Below, piece after piece: positions 1 through 6,364 of a stretch of 13,277 nt of DNA. Source of the DNA: BOG-908 sp964250925 (GTDB taxonomy: Bacteria > Pseudomonadota > Alphaproteobacteria > Acetobacterales > Acetobacteraceae); contig CAXUHU010000091.1 in the NCBI GenBank assembly GCA_964250925.1, forward strand, positions 1-13,277. Direction: 5' to 3'. The notes under the pieces are model-generated. The model made no database searches and had not been told where the DNA came from. It worked only from the letters and a program-made list of their open reading frames with translations. Made by a program: the position numbers and the translations under genes. Numbering within the stretch: position 1 is the first letter of the stretch; each line of letters opens with the position of its first letter.

Positions 1-1
1 G

Positions 2-505
2 CCGAAGGCGGTGCTGGGCCAACTTAAGCAGGGCGGCTGGCGGTCACGGCTGTTCGAGCTGAATTTGGGGGGCGAAAACACCCGGGCGCTGATGCGCGAC
101 GTGCAGTTCCACCCCGTCACCGACGTGGCGCAGCATGTCGATTTCCAGCGACTGGCAGCCGGCGAGCAGATACGCGTCTCGGTAGCCGTGCACTATCTGA
201 ACGAACTCACCAGTCCCGGCCTGAAGAAGGGCGGCGTGCTGAACGTGGTGCGCCATACGGTGGAAGTGTGGGCCGACCCGGAGAACGTGCCCACGTTCTT
301 CGAAGCGGACCTGAGCACGCTCGACATCAACGACAACATTCGCTGGCACGACTTGAAGGGCGCCGACCAGACCCGCCCGACGGTGGCCGATCGCGATTTC
401 GTGGTGGCAANNNNNNNNNNCAAGGCGCCAGCCAAGGGCGCCGCCCCTGCCAAGGCCGCAGCACCCGCGCCGGCTGCCAAGGCGCCCGCCGCGAAGAAAA
501 AGTAG
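2..505 (+). CDS. rplY: 50S ribosomal protein L25/general stress protein Ctc, 5' truncated
   Basis: L25 binds 5S rRNA in the large ribosomal subunit. The gene enters from the left edge, so the N-terminus (probably about 40-50 residues) is missing; reading begins with P-K-A-V-L-G-Q-L. The segment around residues 30-45, with QFHPVTDVAQHVDF, is the family hallmark at the end of the 5S-binding domain. The later part (GLKKGGVLNVVRH, then a segment ending in PTVADRDFVVA) is the C-terminal TL5/CTC-type beta domain found in the long form of L25. A run of 10 N at 411-420 interrupts the gene just before a tail made almost only of Ala, Lys and Pro, ending in AAKKK. Such basic low-complexity tails are usual in alphaproteobacterial L25. 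The frame is open on both sides of the gap, but the true gap length is unknown. pth follows 23 bp downstream, the common rplY-pth arrangement. Confidence 0.93.
   Translation, partial: PKAVLGQLKQGGWRSRLFELNLGGENTRALMRDVQFHPVTDVAQHVDFQRLAAGEQIRVSVAVHYLNELTSPGLKKGGVLNVVRHTVEVWADPENVPTFFEADLSTLDINDNIRWHDLKGADQTRPTVADRDFVVAXXXXKAPAKGAAPAKAAAPAPAAKAPAAKKK
411..420. other. Assembly gap (10 N) inside rplY
   Basis: Ten unknown bases lie between the folded C-terminal domain of L25 and its Ala/Lys-rich tail. The flanking frames agree if the gap is counted as 10 bases. Ten may be a placeholder length, and the repetitive GC-rich tail sequence is a likely reason for the break. Confidence 0.97.
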
Positions 506-528
506 CCGGCGGCCCATACGGGCGGCCC

Positions 529-1107
529 ATGCTGTTGTGGGTTGGCTTGGGCAACCCCGAGCCTGCCATGGCGCGGCAGCGTCACAACATCGGCTTCATG
601 GCCATCGACCGGATCGCGCTTCGCCATGGTTTCGGCCCATGGCGCCAGCGTTTCCGGGGGTTGGCAGCCGAGGGCTCGGTGGGCGGCGAGCGGGTAACCG
701 CGCTGAAGCCGCTGACCTACATGAACGATAGCGGGCACAGCGTGCAGCCGGCTTCCGCCTTCTACAAGCTGCCGCCCGAAGCGATCACCGCGTTTCACGC
801 CGAGCTGGACCTGGTGCCCGGCAAAATGCGGGTGAAGCGGGGCGGCGGGGCGGCCGGCCATAACGGCCTGCGCAGCATGGACCGCACGCTGGGCACGCCG
901 GAATACTGGCGGGTGCGGCTGGGCATCGGCCACCCGGGCGAAAAGGCACGCGTGCTGGGCTGGGTACTGGGCGATTTCGCCAAGGCGGACGCTGTCTGGC
1001 TCGACGGCTTGCTGGACGCCGTAGCCGATGCCGCACCGATGCTGGCGGCGGGACAGCCGGACGATTTCATGACCCGCGTGGCGCGGCTGGCTGGAGAGCA
1101 GAAGTAA
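529..1107 (+). CDS. pth: Peptidyl-tRNA hydrolase
   Basis: Pth hydrolyses the ester bond of peptidyl-tRNAs that drop off ribosomes and so recycles tRNA. The 192-aa product has the family length and the main motifs: VGLGNP (5-10), RHNIG with the catalytic His19, KPLTYMN with Asn66, GGGAAGHNGL with Asn112, and RLGIGHPG. The segment normally read as H-D-E-L-D reads FHAELDL here (89-95). The residue aligned with the catalytic Asp93 of the E. coli enzyme is therefore Ala91 (codon GCC, one base from GAC). Either the base call is wrong, the enzyme is impaired, or the function is carried by another route. The ATG at 529 puts the VGLGNP motif at its usual distance from the N-terminus. The stop TAA shares its last A with the ATG of ychF, so the two genes are translationally coupled. 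Confidence 0.95.
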   Translation: MLLWVGLGNPEPAMARQRHNIGFMAIDRIALRHGFGPWRQRFRGLAAEGSVGGERVTALKPLTYMNDSGHSVQPASAFYKLPPEAITAFHAELDLVPGKMRVKRGGGAAGHNGLRSMDRTLGTPEYWRVRLGIGHPGEKARVLGWVLGDFAKADAVWLDGLLDAVADAAPMLAAGQPDDFMTRVARLAGEQK

Positions 1108-2201
1108 TGGGTTTCAACTGCGGCATCGTGGGCCTGCCCAACGTCGGCAAATCGACCCTGTTCAACGCGCTGACAGCCACCGCCGTAGCCCAGGCGGCCA
1201 ACTATCCCTTTTGCACCATCGAGCCGAACGTGGGCCGCGTGGCGGTGCCCGACCCGCGGCTGGCCGCGCTGGCCGAGGTCGGCCGCTCGGCGAAGATCGT
1301 GCCGACCAGCCTGGAGTTCGTCGACATCGCCGGCTTGGTGCGCGGCGCCAGCCGCGGCGAGGGGCTGGGCAACAAGTTCCTGGGCAACATACGCGAGGTT
1401 GATGCGATCATCCACGTGCTGCGCTGCTTCGAGGACCCGGACGTGACGCACGTCGAGGGCAGCATCGACCCGGTGCGCGATGCCGAGACGATCGAGACCG
1501 AGCTGATGCTGGCCGATCTGGACAGCCTGGAGCGGCGTATCGTGCCGCTGCAGAAGCGCGCGCGGGGCAACGACCGGGAGGCCGCGTCGGCCGTGGCGCT
1601 GATGGAACCGATCATCGCCGCCCTGCAGGCCGGCCGCCCGGCGCGCACCGCCATCCCGCCCGGCGAGGCGCTGGCCGTGAGCCGGCTGCAACTGATGACC
1701 AGCAAGCCGGTGCTGTACGTGTGCAACGTGGAGGAAGCCTCGGCGGCAACCGGCAACGCGCAATCCGAGCGGGTAGCCGCCCTGGCCGCGGTGGAGGGCG
1801 CCGCCTGTGTTGTCGTCTCAGCGGCGATCGAGGCCGAGGTGAGCACGCTGCCGGAGACGGACAGGGCCGAGTTCCTCGCCGGGCTGGACCTGCACGATAG
1901 CGGGCTGGACCGGGTGATCGCGGCTGGCTACGGGCTGCTAGGCCTGCTGACCTACTTTACGTGCGGCCCGAAGGAGACGCGGGCCTGGACGATCACGGCG
2001 GGCACGAAGGCGCCGCAGGCGGCCGCCGTCATCCACAACGATTTCGAGCGCGGCTTCATCGCCTGCGAGACCATCGCCTACGGCGACTACGTGGCGCTGC
2101 GGGGCGAGGCGGGTGCGAAGGACGCGGGGAAGATGCGTGTCGAGGGCCGCGACTACGTGGTCAAGGATGGCGACGTGCTGCTGTTCCGGTTCAATGTCTA
2201 G
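1107..2201 (+). CDS. ychF: Redox-regulated ATPase YchF (Obg-like, OLA1 family)
   Basis: YchF is a ribosome-associated P-loop ATPase of the Obg/TRAFAC class, linked in other bacteria to stress and translation control. The 364-aa product matches the family length (E. coli 363). Visible parts in order: the P-loop GLPNVGKST (9-17); the switch region YPFCTIEPN (33-41); the G3 segment DIAGLVRGAS (73-82) with the usual GEGLGNKFL following; a helical, probably coiled-coil insertion around 130-190; NVEE (207-210) in place of the NKxD guanine motif, which explains the family's ATP preference; and a C-terminal TGS domain from about 280, ending GDVLLFRFNV. The ATG overlaps the pth stop by one base, and GGAG about 10 bases upstream could serve as ribosome binding site. 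The 139 bases after the stop hold no recognisable gene. Confidence 0.97.
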   Translation: MGFNCGIVGLPNVGKSTLFNALTATAVAQAANYPFCTIEPNVGRVAVPDPRLAALAEVGRSAKIVPTSLEFVDIAGLVRGASRGEGLGNKFLGNIREVDAIIHVLRCFEDPDVTHVEGSIDPVRDAETIETELMLADLDSLERRIVPLQKRARGNDREAASAVALMEPIIAALQAGRPARTAIPPGEALAVSRLQLMTSKPVLYVCNVEEASAATGNAQSERVAALAAVEGAACVVVSAAIEAEVSTLPETDRAEFLAGLDLHDSGLDRVIAAGYGLLGLLTYFTCGPKETRAWTITAGTKAPQAAAVIHNDFERGFIACETIAYGDYVALRGEAGAKDAGKMRVEGRDYVVKDGDVLLFRFNV

Positions 2202-2340
2202 CTGGGCCGCTCGTGCGCGGCGCGTCGGTCTGCGGTCCAGCCGCTTGGGCCGCATGCGGGCGTGGGTGAGCGGCGCTGCGACGGCGGCTGCCAGGTGCCC
2301 TGTCGAGTGAGAGCCGACACGCGCGGCGAGGGCGATCCCG

Positions 2341-3303
2341 GTGGCGCGCTGGTGGTTCGCATCGTTGGTCCGGCTCGGCCGTGAGACAGCTTTGACCAGC
2401 CGTCATCACCTGCTCCTGCCGCCGGCCAACGTCTTGCACAGCCTGTTGCGCATCGCGTTGTGCTGCGCACCGGTTTTCATCTGTTTGCAGCAGGCCCTCG
2501 CCGATCCTGCGCTGTGGAAGGCGCTGTCGCCGAGTGCCACCGTCTATCTGTTCGGCACGGTCCACGTGCTGCCGGGCAACGATGGGGGGAGCTGGCTGAC
2601 GCAAGGAGTGCGCAAGGCGCTGGCGGATTCCTCCGAGGTCTGGACGGAAGCCGACGTGGGCGACTTGGCCGGCAACGTGGACGCTATCCGGCATTACGGC
2701 CTGGATGTTGAGCACACCGTCACGGATCAGTTGCCGCCGTCCTATCGGAAGCGGTTCGACCGGCAGATGGCCCGCACTGCGGTGCCGGCGGCGCTGGTGG
2801 CGCACGCCCGTCCCTGGCTGGCTGAAATCCTGCTCAACCAGACGGCCTTGCAGCAGGCAGGCCCGATGGGTCCGGGCGTGGAGGCGAGCCTGCTATCCTA
2901 TGCGCACGCGCATCACCTGACCACGCCGACCTTCGAGACGGTGGACCAGCAGTTCGCGATGATGGCCGACATTCCCGTGGCCGACCAGCTCGCGTCGCTC
3001 AAGCAGCAGATCGACGAGTTTTCCGATGCGGCAAGGATGTTTGCCGAGCTGCTCGCCGCCTGGCGCGGCGGCGATGAGGCCAAGCTGGACAGCCTGACCA
3101 ATCAGGACATGCGCGCGCATGACGAGGCGCTGTGGACCGAGCTGATCCTGCGCCGCAACGAGCGGTTTGCGCAGCGCATCGGCGACCGCTTGCAGGGCAG
3201 CGGCACGGCGTTCGTTGCCGTGGGGGCAGCCCATCTGTGCGGCTCGACCGGCGTGCCGGCCCTGCTGGGGCGCGCGGGCTTCACCGTCACGCGGGTGCAG
3301 TAG
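2341..3303 (+). CDS. TraB/GumN family protein, secreted
   Basis: The 320-aa product belongs to the TraB/GumN (PrgY-like) family, whose folded core carries conserved GxxH and GxxH-like motifs and has been proposed to be metalloprotease-like. The bacterial function is unproven. Visible features: a hydrophobic segment (about 33-53) ending QQALA before Asp55, which looks like a signal peptide cleaved after residue 54; LFGTVHVLP (70-78), the N-terminal family motif; FETVDQQ (198-204); RRNERFAQRI (271-280); and VGAAHLCG (294-301) followed by GVPALL, the C-terminal motif. The product is probably periplasmic. The GTG at 2341 has a GAGG sequence about 9 bases upstream but gives a long, charged n-region before the signal sequence. 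In-frame TTG codons at 2392 and 2434 are alternatives that would shorten it. pqqB starts 47 bp downstream on the same strand, so co-transcription is likely. Confidence 0.85.
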   Translation: MARWWFASLVRLGRETALTSRHHLLLPPANVLHSLLRIALCCAPVFICLQQALADPALWKALSPSATVYLFGTVHVLPGNDGGSWLTQGVRKALADSSEVWTEADVGDLAGNVDAIRHYGLDVEHTVTDQLPPSYRKRFDRQMARTAVPAALVAHARPWLAEILLNQTALQQAGPMGPGVEASLLSYAHAHHLTTPTFETVDQQFAMMADIPVADQLASLKQQIDEFSDAARMFAELLAAWRGGDEAKLDSLTNQDMRAHDEALWTELILRRNERFAQRIGDRLQGSGTAFVAVGAAHLCGSTGVPALLGRAGFTVTRVQ

Positions 3304-3350
3304 CCGGCGCCTCTTGCCAGGGAGGGCAGGCGTAGCCCACACCCGCTTCG

Positions 3351-4238
3351 ATGAAGTGCTTGGTTCTGGGCTCGGCCGCCGGCGGCGGGTTTCCGCAGTG
3401 GAATTGCGGCTGCGCGTTGTGCACGCTGGCCCGCGCGGGCGACCCGCGCGCCCGCCCGCGCACCCAGGTCAGCATCGCGGCAACGGCCGATGGGACGCGC
3501 TGGCTGGTGGTGGGGGCGCCGCCGGACATGCGGCAGCAGATATTGGAGAACCCGGCGTTGGCGCCGGCGGGGCCGCGCCACTCGCCCATTGCCGGCGTGG
3601 TTCTGGTCAGCGCCGATGTGGACGGGATCGCGGGACTGCTGGTGCTGCGCGAACAGCAGGCGCTGCGCATCTGGGCGCCGGAGCCGATCCTGCAGATACT
3701 GCGCGACAACCGGCTTTTCGCCTCGCTGGACCCGGCCCTGGTCGAGCGCATCGCGATTGCGCCGGACGTGCCGGTCGATACCGGCCTGGGCATCACGCTG
3801 ACCCTGCTCGAAATGCCTGGCAAGGTGCCGCTGTATCATGAGGACCGGAGCGCCGCGATCGCCGAGCAGGCGGTTACCTACGCGGCGCGGCTGGAAGGCG
3901 CCGGGCGAAGGGTGATCATCGCGCCGGCCTGTGCCGAGGTGACCGACGCCGTGCGGGACGGGGTGGCCGATGCGGACGTGCTGTTCTTCGACGGCACGCT
4001 GTTCACCGATGACGAGATGGTGCGCGCCGGCGTAGGGCAAAAGACGGGGCGGCGCATGGGTCACGTCTGCGTCTCTGGCCCTGATGGGTCGCTGGCGCGG
4101 CTGGCGCAGCATCCGGGGCGGCGCATCTACATCCACCTCAACAACACCAACCCGCTATTGCTGGAGGGCTCTCCCGAGCGCGCTATGGTCGAGGCGGCAG
4201 GCTTCGAGGTGGCGTATGACGGAATGAAGATCGGCTAG
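3351..4238 (+). CDS. pqqB: Coenzyme PQQ biosynthesis protein B (metallo-beta-lactamase fold), orphan copy
   Basis: PqqB takes part in synthesis of pyrroloquinoline quinone, the cofactor of periplasmic alcohol and glucose dehydrogenases. In Methylobacterium it has been described as an iron-dependent hydroxylase acting on the glutamate-tyrosine intermediate. The 295-aa product has the family length and motifs: LGSAAGGGFPQWNCGCALC (6-24) with the three-Cys cluster Cys19/21/24, RPRTQ (35-39), APPDMRQQI (56-64), FFDGTLFTDDE (212-222), RMGHV (235-239) and IHLNNTNPLL (261-270). The DxDH metal motif reads DVDG (89-92), so its His is replaced by Gly. The ATG is fixed by an in-frame TAG 18 bases upstream. 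No good Shine-Dalgarno lies close to it; a GGAGGG is about 24 bases away. No pqqA, C, D or E gene is next to it. It could be the working PqqB of a scattered pathway or a diverged paralogue. Confidence 0.88.
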   Translation: MKCLVLGSAAGGGFPQWNCGCALCTLARAGDPRARPRTQVSIAATADGTRWLVVGAPPDMRQQILENPALAPAGPRHSPIAGVVLVSADVDGIAGLLVLREQQALRIWAPEPILQILRDNRLFASLDPALVERIAIAPDVPVDTGLGITLTLLEMPGKVPLYHEDRSAAIAEQAVTYAARLEGAGRRVIIAPACAEVTDAVRDGVADADVLFFDGTLFTDDEMVRAGVGQKTGRRMGHVCVSGPDGSLARLAQHPGRRIYIHLNNTNPLLLEGSPERAMVEAAGFEVAYDGMKIG

Positions 4239-4257
4239 CCGTCGCGGAGCCACGAAC

Positions 4258-4292
4258 AAAGGTTTTTTGGTCCTTTTTTTCAAAAAAGGACT
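4258..4292. terminator. A/T-rich palindrome, probable bidirectional terminator between convergent genes
   Basis: This is the only strongly A/T-rich stretch in the region. Arms GTCCTTTTTT (4270-4279) and AAAAAAGGAC (4282-4291) pair perfectly over 10 bp, with two bases between them. An overlapping alternative on the plus strand pairs AAAGG (4258-4262) with CCTTT (4272-4276) and is followed by a T run, which is closer to a classical intrinsic terminator. The site sits between the stops of pqqB (plus) and the YceI gene (minus), where termination in both directions is expected. Confidence 0.7.
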
Positions 4293-4303
4293 GCTTTCCA
4301 ACG

Positions 4304-4930
4304 TCAGGTTTTCTCGAAAGCCGCCGCGATCATCAGGGTGACATCGTCGCTCACCAGCGGCACGTATTTGCTCACCCCGAAATCGCTGCGCTTGAGGGTA
4401 CCGGAAAGCTGGAAGCCCACCGTCTCCTTCTTGTCGAGCAGGTTGATCCCGGCGCCGTTGAAGGTTGCGTGCAGGGTCAGCGGCTTGGTGACGCCGTGCA
4501 GCGTCAGCGTTCCCTGCACATCGGCGGTGCTGGGGCCGGTCTGGGTGATCTTGGTGGAGCGGAAATCCATCGTCGGGTAGCGGGTGGCATCGAGCCAGTC
4601 GGCACTCTTCAGCTCGCCGTCCAGCTTGGTGCTGGTAGTGGCGACGCTGGCGATCGGTACGCTGATCGACACCGACATGGCCCCGGCGTTCTGCGGCGTG
4701 AGCGCGAGGCTGCCGGTCGCATGGGAGAACGTGCCGGCGTAGTTGGTGAAGCCCATGTGGAAGACGCTGAACACGACCTGCGTGTGCTCGGGCTCGACCG
4801 CGTAGGTGCCTGGCTCCATCTTGCTCGCGTCGCGGTTGGGCGGGGTCCAGGCTGCCTGCAGGAGCTGCGCGCAGGACGGCAGGACGAGGGCGGCCGCGGC
4901 GAGTGCGGTCAGGCGGGCTGGGCTTCTCAT
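4304..4930 (-). CDS. YceI family protein with lipoprotein-like signal sequence
   Basis: YceI-family proteins are beta-barrel, lipocalin-like periplasmic proteins that bind isoprenoid or other amphipathic lipids. In several bacteria they are induced by base or osmotic stress. The 208-aa product starts with a signal sequence (residues 1-19) ending LVLPSC. Cys20 fits a lipobox except for Pro at -2, so lipid attachment is possible but not certain. The YceI domain runs from about 42 to 206: YAVEPEHTQVVFSVFHMGFT (43-62) matches the family opening, then GTFSHATGSLAL, LKSADWLDATRYPTMDF (107-123), GTLTLHGVTKPL (140-151) and a C-terminal FGVSKYVPLVSDDVTL. The ATG at 4930 is supported by AAGGAA 7 bases upstream. 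It is transcribed divergently from proA across 114 bp and convergently with pqqB. The same frame stays open far upstream, opposite proA; I regard that as a GC-composition shadow. Confidence 0.93.
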   Translation of the reverse strand: MRSPARLTALAAAALVLPSCAQLLQAAWTPPNRDASKMEPGTYAVEPEHTQVVFSVFHMGFTNYAGTFSHATGSLALTPQNAGAMSVSISVPIASVATTSTKLDGELKSADWLDATRYPTMDFRSTKITQTGPSTADVQGTLTLHGVTKPLTLHATFNGAGINLLDKKETVGFQLSGTLKRSDFGVSKYVPLVSDDVTLMIAAAFEKT

Positions 4931-4937
4931 GGGCGGG

Positions 4938-4943
4938 TTCCTT
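4938..4943 (-). promoter_or_regulatory. Ribosome binding site of the YceI gene
   Basis: AAGGAA on the minus strand lies 7 bases before the ATG at 4930. It fixes the start within a reading frame that otherwise continues more than 1.6 kb upstream. Confidence 0.7.
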
Positions 4944-5044
4944 GCGGTGCAGGCGCACGCTGTCATGGCAGGCGCGGGCGCTCTCGGCAACGAGCGGTGG
5001 CCGCCGGCTTTACCTGGCACGCGGACGCCGCCTAACCTTGCCGG

Positions 5045-6298
5045 ATGGACGCTGTTGTGCAGACCACTCTTGCCGCGATGGGCCGGTCTGCCCGGACGGC
5101 CAGCCGCGCGCTCGCCCGGCTGGCTGGCGCCCGGCGCGACGATGGGTTGCGCGCGGCCGCCGCAGCGCTGCGACGGCACTCGGCCGCGATCGAGCGGGCC
5201 AACCGGGAGGATTTGGCGGCGTCGCGCGCCGGCGAGGCGTTCCGCGACCGGCTGACGCTGACACACGCGCGGATCGAGGCGATGGCGCAGGGGCTGGACG
5301 ACATAGCGGGCCTGCCCGACCCGTTGGACCGGACGCTGGCCGAATGGACGCGGCCGAACGGGCTGACCATCCGGCGCGTAGCCGCACCCATTGGGGTGAT
5401 CGGCATGATCTACGAAAGCCGGCCCAATGTCGGCGCGGACGCCGCGGGCATCTGCCTCAAATCCGGCAACGCGGTGATCCTGCGCGGCGGCAGCGAGAGC
5501 TTCGCCAGCGCACGGGCGATCAACGCGGCGATCGTGGAGGGGTTGGCCGAGGCCGGGCTGCCCGCCGGCTGCGTGCAGATTGCGCCCAGCGCCGAGCGTT
5601 CGTTCGTGGCCGACATGCTGGCCGCTGGCGGGCTGATCGACCTGATCATCCCGCGCGGCGGCAAGTCGCTGGTGAGCCGCGTGCAGCAGGAGGCGCGGGT
5701 GCCGGTGCTGGCCCACGCCGAAGGACTTTGCCACACCTACGTGCACGAGGCTGCCGACCCCGCCATGGCGCGGCGGATCGTGGTCAACGCCAAGATGCGC
5801 CGGACCGGCATATGTGGCGCCACCGAGACGCTGCTGATCGACGCCGTCGTGGCGCCATCGCTGTTGCCGGCGCTGGTGGGCGACCTGGCGGCGCTGGGGT
5901 GCCGCTTTCGCGCCGATGCGCGCGCGCGGGAGGTCGTGCCCGGGCTGCCGGCGGCCTGCCCGGAGGATTTCGACACGGAGTGGCTGGACAGCGTGCTCTC
6001 GGTGGCCGTGGTCGATGGGCTGGACGCGGCGCTGGCGCATATCGCGCGCCACGGCAGCGCGCATACCGATGCGATCGTCACCGAGGATGCCGACGTGGCG
6101 GCCCACTTCTTGGCCGCTACCGATAGTGCGGTGACGGTGTGGAACGCTTCGACGCAGTTCTGCGACGGAGGCGAGTTCGGCTTCGGCGCCGAGATCGGCA
6201 TTGCGACGGGCCGCATCCACGCCCGCGGCCCGGTAGGGCCGGAGCAGCTCACATGCTTCCGCTACCAGGTGGTGGGCACAGGCCAGATCAGGGGCTGA
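5045..6298 (+). CDS. proA: Glutamate-5-semialdehyde dehydrogenase (gamma-glutamyl phosphate reductase)
   Basis: ProA reduces gamma-glutamyl phosphate to glutamate-5-semialdehyde with NADPH, the second step of proline synthesis. The 417-aa product has the usual length. Motifs seen: IGVIGMIYESRPNV (116-129), LKSGNAVILRGG (138-149), IPRGGKSLV (202-210), PVLAHAEGLCHTYV (220-233), the catalytic Cys257 in RTGICGATETLL (253-264), and the C-terminal FGFGAEIGIATGRIHARGP followed by GPEQLTCFRY. The ATG at 5045 gives the expected N-terminus but has no strong Shine-Dalgarno; the in-frame ATG at 5078 would remove 11 residues. In many alphaproteobacteria proA follows obgE and proB and precedes nadD. Here the upstream neighbour is the divergent YceI gene, so proB must lie elsewhere, while nadD-rsfS-rlmH still follows after one inserted gene. 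Confidence 0.97.
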   Translation: MDAVVQTTLAAMGRSARTASRALARLAGARRDDGLRAAAAALRRHSAAIERANREDLAASRAGEAFRDRLTLTHARIEAMAQGLDDIAGLPDPLDRTLAEWTRPNGLTIRRVAAPIGVIGMIYESRPNVGADAAGICLKSGNAVILRGGSESFASARAINAAIVEGLAEAGLPAGCVQIAPSAERSFVADMLAAGGLIDLIIPRGGKSLVSRVQQEARVPVLAHAEGLCHTYVHEAADPAMARRIVVNAKMRRTGICGATETLLIDAVVAPSLLPALVGDLAALGCRFRADARAREVVPGLPAACPEDFDTEWLDSVLSVAVVDGLDAALAHIARHGSAHTDAIVTEDADVAAHFLAATDSAVTVWNASTQFCDGGEFGFGAEIGIATGRIHARGPVGPEQLTCFRYQVVGTGQIRG

Positions 6299-6352
6299 CC
6301 GGTGACGCTTCGTTAAGGCAGGTACGGCACAGTGCCGAACGCGCCCCGCGCC

Positions 6353-6357
6353 GAGGA
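6353..6357 (+). promoter_or_regulatory. Ribosome binding site of the EAL-domain gene
   Basis: GAGGA lies 7 bases before the ATG at 6365. It favours that start over the in-frame GTG at 6332, which has a weaker AAGGCAGG element upstream. Confidence 0.55.
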
Positions 6358-6364
6358 CCGAGCG

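Noticed and set aside
1107..2201. YchF as a GTPase of the Obg/Era type
   Set aside because: The NKxD motif is replaced by NVEE and a TGS domain is present, which is the YchF/OLA1 pattern with ATP preference.
6140..6250. Possible frameshift in the C-terminal part of proA
   Set aside because: The frame is continuous through FGFGAEIGIATGRIHARGP to the normal end and matches the family without a break.
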